Shown one piece after another: positions 8,718 to 15,077 of a stretch of 33,432 bases of DNA. Each line of letters opens with the position of its first letter. Position 1 is the stretch's first letter. Below the pieces are notes generated by a model. That model searched no databases. It was not told the DNA's origin and saw only the letters and a list, made by a program, of their open reading frames with translations. This DNA comes from a virus, in IMG/VR virus record IMGVR_UViG_3300037193_001365, positions 1 to 33,432 of that record. The stretch is one strand, 5' to 3'. Position numbers and translations under genes: made by a program.

Positions 8718-9427
8718 CAGTGGTAGTGATCGAAGATCCAAGGCGATGCTTGAAGCGCCGTGTAGTCCCACGGATCCGGTTTTCCATGGAAGACCACAGC
8801 GCGCGCATTCTTTGGAAGCTTCGCGCCAAAGGTGCGGCAGAGGTGGTCGCGGTACGAATAGACACCGTCGTTCGCGCCCCAGCCGGCGAGCTTCATTCCG
8901 AGCTTGTGTGCGATCCAGGCTTGATCAGATCCCTTCATGCGCGACTGCAATGCTTCGCGTGGGGAAGTTGCGGGGTCGAAGTCATTCCACACGTGCGCGA
9001 ATTTCCCTGCGGTCATCATGAACATCGAAGCGCAGAACGGAATGGTTGGGTTTCCCGTGTGCCAGATCAGAAAGTCTTCCTTGCGATCAAACAGAGGATT
9101 CAGATCCGAGGTGAACACCATGTCCAGATCGAAACACACGAACCGATCGCCAGCGATCTCGCCGAACCAGTCAGAGAACACCTTGAGCCGTCGATAGCAG
9201 CTCGGGCCATTTGGCCATGATGGGTTCTGGATGTTGGCGTGGTCATCCCAGAGAGGCACATGTTCGATGCCCGCTTCAAGCCCTGAAGGATCATCAGTCA
9301 CACAGATGAATCGGTGCGGCTTCTGATAGTGCCGTTCGATCATGTGACGCGAAATGTTCACGTGTGTCGCGGTGAACGTTGATCGATAGCCCGGCTTCGA
9401 CCACTTGAACGTCACGAACGAAATCAC
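8717..9427 (-). CDS. Glycosyltransferase-like protein (GT-A type, DxD)
   Basis: A 236-aa protein beginning at a GTG that overlaps the stop of the GDPD gene (GTGA), with a GGAGA site eight bases upstream. An in-frame ATG 21 bases further upstream has no good ribosome-binding site. The N-terminus (VISFVTFKW, then a conserved tyrosine and RFICVTDD) looks like the start of a nucleotide-sugar GT-A fold. FVCFDLDMVFTSDLNPL carries a DxD motif (Asp100, Asp102) that would hold metal and UDP-sugar; GSDQAWI (about 166-172) and VVFHGKPDPWD (about 212-221) resemble the acceptor and C-terminal His motifs of GT8-like enzymes. Donor and acceptor are unknown. It is cytoplasmic, last in an enzyme cassette between head-tail joining genes. 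Confidence 0.7.
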   Translation of the reverse strand: MISFVTFKWSKPGYRSTFTATHVNISRHMIERHYQKPHRFICVTDDPSGLEAGIEHVPLWDDHANIQNPSWPNGPSCYRRLKVFSDWFGEIAGDRFVCFDLDMVFTSDLNPLFDRKEDFLIWHTGNPTIPFCASMFMMTAGKFAHVWNDFDPATSPREALQSRMKGSDQAWIAHKLGMKLAGWGANDGVYSYRDHLCRTFGAKLPKNARAVVFHGKPDPWDYTALQASPWIFDHYH

Positions 9428-10071
9428 TGAAGCATTCTCCGGACGCACATGGTTTCGAGCAGCTGGACACCATGCCGAATGAGCCGATGTGCTGTCTGCG
9501 CGTCAGCGACTTCGTATGAACACCAGATGGGGCCTGGCCAAACAGGTTCGTTGATATAGCGCTGATCGCAAAAGACGTATTCAGGTGCAAATGTGTCGAC
9601 TCGCCATTTTGAATCGGCCCCCATTCCGCCAATCACGAACCCGATCCGAAATCCAAGGTCGCGAGCCGCCAAGGCTGCTTCGTGATCGAACGAGATCACC
9701 ACGCAGTTTCCAGTCAGCTGCCGACATACATCGGCCACCACGCGCTCACGGCCGAAGGTCTGGAACGAGTCCTGCTTGATCTCGACAAATGCTGTTACGG
9801 CAGCATCACGCACGGCCGTAACCGCGTCCTTCAGTGAAGAGATGCCGAGTTCTTCCAAGCTTGAACTCGTGGTGCACACGGCATCGCGGTCTTTCCCGAA
9901 CAGTCTGCTGAGGTATGCATCGTGCAACAGCATCGGCACGCCGTCGCTGGACATTTGGACGTCGAATTCGACGTACTTCACGCCAAGGTCGATGGCCGAC
10001 CGAATGGCGTCCAGCGAGTTCTCGCGATGCTCGTAGGCGTTGCCTCGATGAGCAACGATGCGATCCCTCAT
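9424..10071 (-). CDS. Glycerophosphodiester phosphodiesterase (GDPD-like)
   Basis: A 215-aa protein starting at ATG 10071, which overlaps the previous stop (ATGA); the longer frame upstream is not needed. Signature residues of the GDPD TIM barrel are in order: VAHRG (His8, Arg9), REN with Glu17 and Asn18, VEFDVQMSSDGVPMLLHDAYL with Glu35, Asp37, His50 and Asp51, and FVEIKQD with Glu97 and Lys99. The catalytic His pair and metal ligands therefore look intact. The family hydrolyses glycerophosphodiesters to glycerol-3-phosphate and an alcohol. No signal peptide is present, so it acts in the cytoplasm or in the virion. It is small for GDPD, with little between the core motifs. Its real substrate here is unknown. 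Confidence 0.85.
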   Translation of the reverse strand: MRDRIVAHRGNAYEHRENSLDAIRSAIDLGVKYVEFDVQMSSDGVPMLLHDAYLSRLFGKDRDAVCTTSSSLEELGISSLKDAVTAVRDAAVTAFVEIKQDSFQTFGRERVVADVCRQLTGNCVVISFDHEAALAARDLGFRIGFVIGGMGADSKWRVDTFAPEYVFCDQRYINEPVWPGPIWCSYEVADAQTAHRLIRHGVQLLETMCVRRMLQ

Positions 10072-10304
10072 GGATAGAGCATTTGCCGCGCTTTCAGTTC
10101 GCACCGGTATACCTCGACACAATGATTCGGTTCCCAGAAGTAGATGCGGTCTACAACCGCGCCCAGGACGAAGCCAACGATGCGCTGAACTGGCGTTCCT
10201 GTTTCTTTCCAGCGACCAAGCAATCCCGAGATAGTCTCGCGCGGCAGTGCCCAGGCGAAGAACACGAGAGAGCACAGGAGCATGTTCGTGGCCACATAGA
10301 TCAC
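10068..10304 (-). CDS. Small membrane protein of unknown function
   Basis: The frame is open from 10469, but its first half overlaps the ATP-grasp gene by 150 bases, so a later start is more likely. The GTG at 10304 gives 78 aa and an AGGTGGGCAGG stretch lies upstream; an ATG seven codons further on is an alternative. The product has a hydrophobic segment (LLCSLVFFAWAL, about 9-20) and a second weaker one (IVGFVLGAVV, about 41-52), then a charged C-terminus. It overlaps the GDPD start by 4 bases. It could anchor the cassette's enzymes or be an inner-membrane lysis or exclusion protein; I cannot choose. I recognise no family. Confidence 0.5.
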   Translation of the reverse strand: MIYVATNMLLCSLVFFAWALPRETISGLLGRWKETGTPVQRIVGFVLGAVVDRIYFWEPNHCVEVYRCELKARQMLYP

Positions 10305-10318
10305 GAAGACCTGCCCAC

Positions 10319-11227
10319 CTATGACTTTGACCAGACGCCTGCCTGCACTTCCTCCATCATCACGTCGAACATCTGCAGCCATTTCTTGTTCGTTCCGAAG
10401 ATCGGTGCCGAGTTGCACCTCCCCGGACTTGGCCAAGGCCAAGCCAAGCTCGTCTCGAGAAGCCACCATTTATCGTTCTCCTGCAGTACATCGACCGCGC
10501 ACCACTTCGTGTTCGCCACATCGAAGAATCGGTCACAGAATGCGAACAGTGCCTCCACCTGCTCGCCCATCTTCATGACAGGCTCCACGTTGCCCGTCTG
10601 CGCCACCGCTCGATCGGGATAGCAGTACCGCATGAACGCCGCTCGTTTGGTGCCGATCGCGTTCACTCGCCATGTAACCTTGTGAGGAATGAATTGCTGT
10701 AGCAGCACGTATCCATGCTGCAACGAGCATGCATCCCTCTCGACACCTGGACCGTGAGAGCAATGCTTGACCTTGATGCCCGGTCCGAATAGCTCTCGAA
10801 CATGAGACAACGCCTCATGCCTATTCTTGAGGATGCGAACGTTGATCGAGCTCGCGCCCACGTCTGCCTTGGACACCAATGGATACTGGTTCCAGTCACT
10901 GACAAAAATAAGTGCGGCGCCCTCATCGTTGAAGCGCCACGTTGGCGGCATCCATGTCTTCCATCGATCGAACTGCGCACTCTTGTTTTCGTAAACCCTG
11001 ACCTGCACTTCGTCCTGAATCATGGTCAGGCGTGCATCCATCAGATCGAAGTCGCGCTGATTCCTGATCAGTGCTGATGGTTCAGCGTGGCATCGCAGAA
11101 AGCCATAGCCGTTCTCCTCCACCTCTTCGCCTCGAAGAATTCTCTTTCCTTCGAATCCATGTCGATTCGCAGCATCGATGATGGCCGCATACCAGACGTG
11201 TCTTTCGTCAAGAACGTAGAACTTCAT
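10319..11227 (-). CDS. ATP-grasp-like enzyme
   Basis: A 302-aa protein. The motif YPLVSKADVGASSINV (about 115-130, Lys120) is the nucleotide-binding lysine plus glycine-rich loop of ATP-grasp ligases. Next come LLQQFIP (about 175-181, the hinge glutamine-rich strand), a conserved Arg187, CAVDVL (Asp245) and WWLLETSLAW (Glu258), which fit the metal-binding acidic residues. ATP-grasp enzymes join an activated carboxylate (acyl-phosphate) to an amine or thiol; RimK-, D-Ala-D-Ala ligase- and glycan-peptide-type members exist and I cannot tell which this is. The last catalytic asparagine may be replaced (ETSLAW rather than E.N), so activity is not certain. It overlaps the previous gene by 20 bases. 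Confidence 0.7.
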   Translation of the reverse strand: MKFYVLDERHVWYAAIIDAANRHGFEGKRILRGEEVEENGYGFLRCHAEPSALIRNQRDFDLMDARLTMIQDEVQVRVYENKSAQFDRWKTWMPPTWRFNDEGAALIFVSDWNQYPLVSKADVGASSINVRILKNRHEALSHVRELFGPGIKVKHCSHGPGVERDACSLQHGYVLLQQFIPHKVTWRVNAIGTKRAAFMRYCYPDRAVAQTGNVEPVMKMGEQVEALFAFCDRFFDVANTKWCAVDVLQENDKWWLLETSLAWPWPSPGRCNSAPIFGTNKKWLQMFDVMMEEVQAGVWSKS

Positions 11228-11738
11228 CGAGGCTCGCCATCGGAAACTGAGTCAATGCGGATCCCGGTGTGCAGTTGGTCACCTTGCATCCAGTCCACGT
11301 CCTAAATTGCGCGATGTGATGCTTGAACCTAGCCGGTGCCGTATTCGCCAACGGCTTGGGATGCGGTCCGAAGTAATGCGTGCCATGCATGTCGAAACCG
11401 AGCAGCACGATATGCGTCGCGGCAAGATAGTCCTGAGCAACTCGCATCCCCTGCAGCCCGCTGTTGCATCCGCTCGGATAGCGCTGAGTGATCGTCAGGT
11501 ATTCAAGTCCCGGCATCTGACAGCCGGTGAATTTGCGGCCCGCAAATCTGTACGCCTCACTGTGTTGATTCCACCAGGTGCGATCGTGACTCACGAGCGC
11601 CTCTGCCCACGGCATGAGCTTGTAGTTGTCGGAGATCGCGACCGCTTGGCAGCGGCCTTCCTCGTGAAACTGACGGACGCGGTCGACTTGCTGGCTCGTC
11701 AACGACTGGCCAGTTGCCACCACGCACACCAGCGTCAT
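11208..11738 (-). CDS. MptE/DUF115-like Rossmann-type protein
   Basis: A 176-aa protein. The N-terminal VVATGQSLTSQQVDRVR, then AVAISDNYKLMPWAEALVSHD and a conserved TWW, resembles a Rossmann-fold group seen in phages and in sugar-modification clusters. The middle has YLAATHIVLLGFDMHG, typical of that group. I infer kinship to the 6-hydroxymethylpterin pyrophosphokinase/MAF-type fold, but the function is unknown. The ATG shares a base with the head-tail adaptor stop (TGATG). It is the first of five enzyme-like genes inserted in the head-tail joining region. Confidence 0.55.
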   Translation of the reverse strand: MTLVCVVATGQSLTSQQVDRVRQFHEEGRCQAVAISDNYKLMPWAEALVSHDRTWWNQHSEAYRFAGRKFTGCQMPGLEYLTITQRYPSGCNSGLQGMRVAQDYLAATHIVLLGFDMHGTHYFGPHPKPLANTAPARFKHHIAQFRTWTGCKVTNCTPGSALTQFPMASLDEVLRS

Positions 11739-12088
11739 CAGTCGCCTGCGTTCACGCCTTGGCTACAGGGTGCAGTCAGATACTCGAGTCCGCTGTCCGG
11801 ATCCGGAAGCCAGCCCTGCGGGTTGTAGATCTTGCCTCGGTGCTTGATGCGCATAGTCGCATCCAGGCCATCGCGATATCGAATCGTGATGCGCGCGACG
11901 ATCTGGCTCTGCATGGACTGTGCTGCGATGAATTCGCGAACACTGACCGGCACCACTTCGGCGGCGAGATCCTCGACAACTGCCGACCAACGCGTCGCGC
12001 TGGCGAGTCCTGTCTCAGGGTCGCGGCTGCCTGGAATCTGCTTCTCGATCGTGATGCGGTGCCTGAGGCGGCCAGCGGACAGGCTCAT
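11738..12088 (-). CDS. Head-tail adaptor (head closure) protein, SPP1 gp16/HK97 gp7-like
   Basis: A 116-aa protein with the hallmark pattern of the phage head-tail joining family: GRLRHRITIEKQ at the start, AEVVPVSVREFIAAQ in the middle, then RITIRYRDGLDATMRIKHRGKIYNPQG and SGLEYLTAPC at the end. It builds a ring under the gp6-like connector to close the capsid after DNA packaging. The ATG overlaps the previous stop (ATGA). In canonical phages the gp10-like gene follows directly; here five other genes intervene. Confidence 0.9.
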   Translation of the reverse strand: MSLSAGRLRHRITIEKQIPGSRDPETGLASATRWSAVVEDLAAEVVPVSVREFIAAQSMQSQIVARITIRYRDGLDATMRIKHRGKIYNPQGWLPDPDSGLEYLTAPCSQGVNAGD

Positions 12089-12447
12089 GCGAGTGCAGGA
12101 TCTCTCAAGGGTCCGAGGATGGCGCGCACCGGTGCGGGCAACCGCCCATCAGCAAACATTGCCTCAGGATCTCCGTCGCGGTTCTTCCAGAGGATGCCGA
12201 CCAGATATCGCGTGGCCTGCTTCACTTCGGGTTTCACATCGTCGGTGTAGACAACCTCTCCAGAGCTGTCGAGCACGATGGCGCCGCTCGAATCCACCTC
12301 AGGCTCATACGGCGACGAAGACTTCAGATGGTTGGAAATGATGCGAGTTGCAGCGAGCGCGAAGAACTCCGCCTCTTCGTCGCTCGTATCGACATCGTCG
12401 CCGCGGACCTGTGCGCGAACGTCGTCCACTGTGATGAACGGATCCAT
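12085..12447 (-). CDS. Head-tail connector protein (HK97 gp6-like)
   Basis: A 120-aa protein of the gp6/YqbG-like connector family: FITVDDVRAQVRGDD then EEAEFFALAATRIISNHL near the start, and KQATRYLVGILWKNRDGDPEA followed by LPAPVRAILGPLRDP at the end. Family members form the ring attached to the portal. The insert between the two halves contains repeated acidic VLDSSGEVVY-like residues, a little longer than in many homologues. The ATG shares one base with the stop of the collagen-like gene (TGATG), with an AGGGG site upstream. Confidence 0.85.
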   Translation of the reverse strand: MDPFITVDDVRAQVRGDDVDTSDEEAEFFALAATRIISNHLKSSSPYEPEVDSSGAIVLDSSGEVVYTDDVKPEVKQATRYLVGILWKNRDGDPEAMFADGRLPAPVRAILGPLRDPALA

Positions 12448-13385
12448 CAGCGTACCCCTGCCGGACGCTCAGCATCCTTGCCGTCCCTGCCCTTCTTCAC
12501 AGCGAGACGCCACGAGTCGTCCTCGCCGGGCTTGGCAGTCGTCTCGCGCTGAGCGATCCAATAGCTGCCCTGGAAGGTCACGCCGTCGCCGCGCTCGTAC
12601 GTGGCGCCCTGCTTGTGCACCCCGCATTCGAGTAGCACTGGGACCTTAAAGGTGAATTCTTTCTGCCTATCTGCTTGAGTGAACACGAGCGTGAACGATC
12701 GCTTGCCGTCGTACTGCACTTCGAAGTCATCGAAGCCGAGTCCGTCACGCCCGTCGATGCCGTCACGACCATCTTTACCATCCTTTGGTTTTTCGATGCG
12801 TGACATGAACTGATGCAATAGATCCTGAGCTCTGCGTTCGAAGTCCAAGGCCCAGCCAGCTTGCTCTTTCGAATACATGTCGAGCCACATCCGGCGAACA
12901 TCCTCGAGCATGACCGATTTTCCGTCGATGCCGTCGCGACCATCGCGGCCGTCTTTTCCGTCAATACCGCGCTCGCCTTTTTCGCCGCGTTCACCGGCAG
13001 GGCCTGGTTCGCCACGTTCACCTTTCGCGCCTGGCTCGCCGGTGTCGCCCTTTTCACCTTTTTCTCCCCGCTTGCCTGCCGGCCCTGCTTCGCCAGTATC
13101 TCCCTTTTCGCCCTTGTCTCCTTTATCGCCCTTTTCGCCAGTTTCGCCGCGTTCGCCTTTTTCTCCCTTCTCACCGCGCTCGCCCGGTGCTCCGTCTTTT
13201 CCATCGATACCGTCGCGACCATCTTTGCCATCGCGACCATCGGCACCGTTCTTTCCATCGACACCATTGATGCCGTCCTTGCCGGCCGGGATCGCATCGA
13301 TGCGCTTGCTCAGTTCATCAATGGCGGGCCGCACATAATCCGCTACGTGCCGCATGATGGTGTCTGCAAAGCTCTTCAGGTCCAT
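12447..13385 (-). CDS. Collagen-like repeat virion protein
   Basis: A 312-aa protein. Residues 1-34 form an amphipathic helix (DLKSFADTIMRHVADYV); residues 35-157 are about 41 uninterrupted Gly-X-Y triplets, rich in Lys, Asp, Glu and Arg with few prolines. A helical spacer follows, then a second short triplet block near 203-217. The C-terminus (YERGDGVTFQGSYWIAQRETTAKPGEDDSWRLAVKKGRDGKD-like region) resembles small carbohydrate-binding modules found in phage fibres. Such repeats normally form a trimeric rod. The gene lies between portal and connector and shares one base with each neighbour, so its dose is tied to theirs. The role is probably a head fibre or vertex appendage; this is inference. 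Confidence 0.85.
   Translation of the reverse strand: MDLKSFADTIMRHVADYVRPAIDELSKRIDAIPAGKDGINGVDGKNGADGRDGKDGRDGIDGKDGAPGERGEKGEKGERGETGEKGDKGDKGEKGDTGEAGPAGKRGEKGEKGDTGEPGAKGERGEPGPAGERGEKGERGIDGKDGRDGRDGIDGKSVMLEDVRRMWLDMYSKEQAGWALDFERRAQDLLHQFMSRIEKPKDGKDGRDGIDGRDGLGFDDFEVQYDGKRSFTLVFTQADRQKEFTFKVPVLLECGVHKQGATYERGDGVTFQGSYWIAQRETTAKPGEDDSWRLAVKKGRDGKDAERPAGVR
12915..13283 (-). repeat. Low-complexity Gly-X-Y-coding repeat
   Basis: The DNA is a string of nine-base, G+C-rich units of the GGC-GAA-AAA type, with short internal perfect repeats such as GGCAAAGATGGTCGCGACGG-like units. It encodes the main collagen-like section. Confidence 0.85.
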
Positions 13386-14743
13386 CAGGCAGCCTTCCTC
13401 GTGATGAGTTCAGGCGCGCGCGCGAATGCGTCGCGCATGGCCTTATCCAAATCTTCTTCTGTCGGGGTACTCGGCGCGGGAAGCGCAGGCGAGTCTTTCC
13501 CGAATGGATCTTCCTTGGCATCTCTCTTCGCAAGAGCTGCCAACGAATAGTTTTGCTGCTGCGCCATTGGTGAATCTCCACCCTCGACGGGCGGGAGGTT
13601 CTCTTCGCGGCGTGCTTCATTGGGCGCGAGAAACGATCCGCTGATCGCATCCGCATGCGATTTGAGACGCGTAGCAGGATCCATGCGCATCATCGCGCTC
13701 TCGTCGAGCCAAACTTCGCGTCCATCCGGCACTTCTAAACCTTCAGTGAGACGCAGTTCAATGTTCTCGACGATCGGCTGCAGTGCCTGATCGTAGTACT
13801 GCTGATTCAGTGCGCCCGTATTGTTGACTGTCGGCATCTGTCCGAGACCGAGCTTGTACGGTGGCACGTGGAAGGTGGCGCAGATCATCTCGCCAGTGAA
13901 CTTCAGCTGTTCGATGAGCTGGCTGTCTTCTGCCGTCACCGACATCATTTCGTACTTGAGACCGTCGCCCAAGATCGCGACCTTGCCGTAGTTCGCGCCC
14001 GAGTAGTTGGTCTGCCAGTCGGCTTTCAGACGAGCCGCGGTTGTATCGGAGATTTCTCCGGGCGCAGTCAGCAACCCGCTCGGACGGCTCAAGTTCTGGA
14101 AGAAAATCGCACTGTTCTGCTGAATCGCCGCGGCCTGCATCGCGGCCATACCTGAGGCAAAGATAGGAGAGACACCAATGAGCGGATGCCACAGTGTGTA
14201 GAGTCGATCGTGGATGATCTCGCTGGCAGGAACGGTGACAGCCTCTTCCAGACCAGAGATGTGATCGGCTGAGAGTTGGTAGTAGATCCCGCCATCCGGC
14301 GCGATGAGCGGCGTCACCTTGCTGGGATCGAGGATGTAGAGCGCAACGATGAAGCCGTTCGCATCGCGCTCTTTGAGCACGTAGACATTTCCGTTGAGAA
14401 GCAGCGAGAAGACCCACATGCGGAAAAAGTCGATGCGGGTCTGATAGCGGTTTGGCTTTCTCAGCACCGCACGTTCCAGCGTGCGGTCATACACCTTCGT
14501 GTCTCTGTTGTATTGCCACACGGCCGCCGGCAGTTTGGCGATGTCGCCGGCTATCAGAGTCACGCACGAGAACACGGCCCAGTTCTGCGTCACTGTCGGC
14601 CGGTCGATCGTGACATTCATCTGCCACGCACCCGTGAACGACTCAAGAACGCGCGGCCACCAGCTCCAATTGCTGATACCAACAGGCGCTAGAAAGGAAG
14701 CCGCCTTGTAGAACAGTGAGGCGACTTGCTTCTTCAGATTCAC
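13385..14743 (-). CDS. Portal protein (HK97 family)
   Basis: A 452-aa protein, the normal size for HK97-type portals. Typical features are NWAVFSCVTLIAGDIAKLPAAVW (about 54-76), FRMWVFSLLLNGNVYVLKERD, PLIGVSPI near the middle, ATFHVPPYKLGLG followed by NNTGALNQQYYDQALQPIVENIE, and a C-terminal Gln/Pro/Ala-rich tail. Twelve copies form the DNA entry vertex. The GTG start overlaps the previous stop (GTGA). The portal here follows the capsid gene, whereas it usually precedes the protease and capsid. Confidence 0.95.
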   Translation of the reverse strand: MNLKKQVASLFYKAASFLAPVGISNWSWWPRVLESFTGAWQMNVTIDRPTVTQNWAVFSCVTLIAGDIAKLPAAVWQYNRDTKVYDRTLERAVLRKPNRYQTRIDFFRMWVFSLLLNGNVYVLKERDANGFIVALYILDPSKVTPLIAPDGGIYYQLSADHISGLEEAVTVPASEIIHDRLYTLWHPLIGVSPIFASGMAAMQAAAIQQNSAIFFQNLSRPSGLLTAPGEISDTTAARLKADWQTNYSGANYGKVAILGDGLKYEMMSVTAEDSQLIEQLKFTGEMICATFHVPPYKLGLGQMPTVNNTGALNQQYYDQALQPIVENIELRLTEGLEVPDGREVWLDESAMMRMDPATRLKSHADAISGSFLAPNEARREENLPPVEGGDSPMAQQQNYSLAALAKRDAKEDPFGKDSPALPAPSTPTEEDLDKAMRDAFARAPELITRKAA

Positions 14744-14997
14744 TGGCGCGGCTCGCGAGCAACCATGTCGCGACGGTTGTAGCCGCGGCGCTTACCGCGC
14801 GGTTGTGATGCCTCGCCATCAGCCGTCTCGTACTGATCGCCCGCCGATGCGATCTCTTCGTCAGAAGCGGGTCTGGCACGACCAGCGACGCCGAGCACAT
14901 GAACGAATTCATCTTCGCTTTCGAAGACTTCGTTCTTCTTGCGCATGCGGCCAGCGAAGTAGAACTGCTCATCGCTGATGGAAATCAGTTTTTGCAT
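14740..14997 (-). CDS. Hypothetical protein between capsid and portal
   Basis: An 85-aa protein with a GAAGG ribosome-binding site upstream. The first 45 residues are mixed (KLISISDEQFYFAGRMRKKN, EDEFVHVLGVAGRAR) and the last 30 are basic and disordered (GKRRGYNRRDMVAREPRQ). The 3' end overlaps the portal start by 4 bases. I do not recognise the family. The position after the capsid gene would suit a small capsid-associated protein, but the sequence gives no proof. Confidence 0.75.
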   Translation of the reverse strand: MQKLISISDEQFYFAGRMRKKNEVFESEDEFVHVLGVAGRARPASDEEIASAGDQYETADGEASQPRGKRRGYNRRDMVAREPRQ

Positions 14998-15022
14998 TTC
15001 ATTGACACCTTCAAACTAAGGA

Positions 15023-15055
15023 AGTGAGCCCGGCCCGGACTGTTCCGGGCTCACT
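15023..15055 (-). terminator. Perfect 11-bp hairpin after the major capsid gene
   Basis: An exact inverted repeat of AGTGAGCCCGG with an 11-base loop sits in the gap after the capsid stop. There is no U-run after it on the minus strand (CTTCCTTAG), so it may slow 3' exonucleases or terminate weakly rather than be a strong terminator. The capsid transcript would be the part protected. Confidence 0.6.
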
Positions 15056-15077
15056 CGTTGACTCAGCGCTGTTGCGA

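Noticed and set aside
9915-10622. Plus-strand open frame of 235 aa opposite GDPD, membrane and ATP-grasp genes
   Set aside because: No start signal and no recognisable domain; antisense of well-supported genes.
12915-13283. CRISPR-like or intergenic repeat array
   Set aside because: The repeats are in frame and code for Gly-X-Y triplets; there are no spacers of equal length.
12861-13550. Long plus-strand open frames opposite the collagen-like gene (up to 229 aa)
   Set aside because: They are shadows of repetitive G+C-rich coding DNA: composition is low-complexity (Phe/Ala or Pro/Ser runs) and there is no ribosome-binding site.
15023-15055. Strong intrinsic terminator after capsid gene
   Set aside because: The stem is perfect but no U-run follows, so I list it only as a hairpin that may stabilise RNA or pause transcription.
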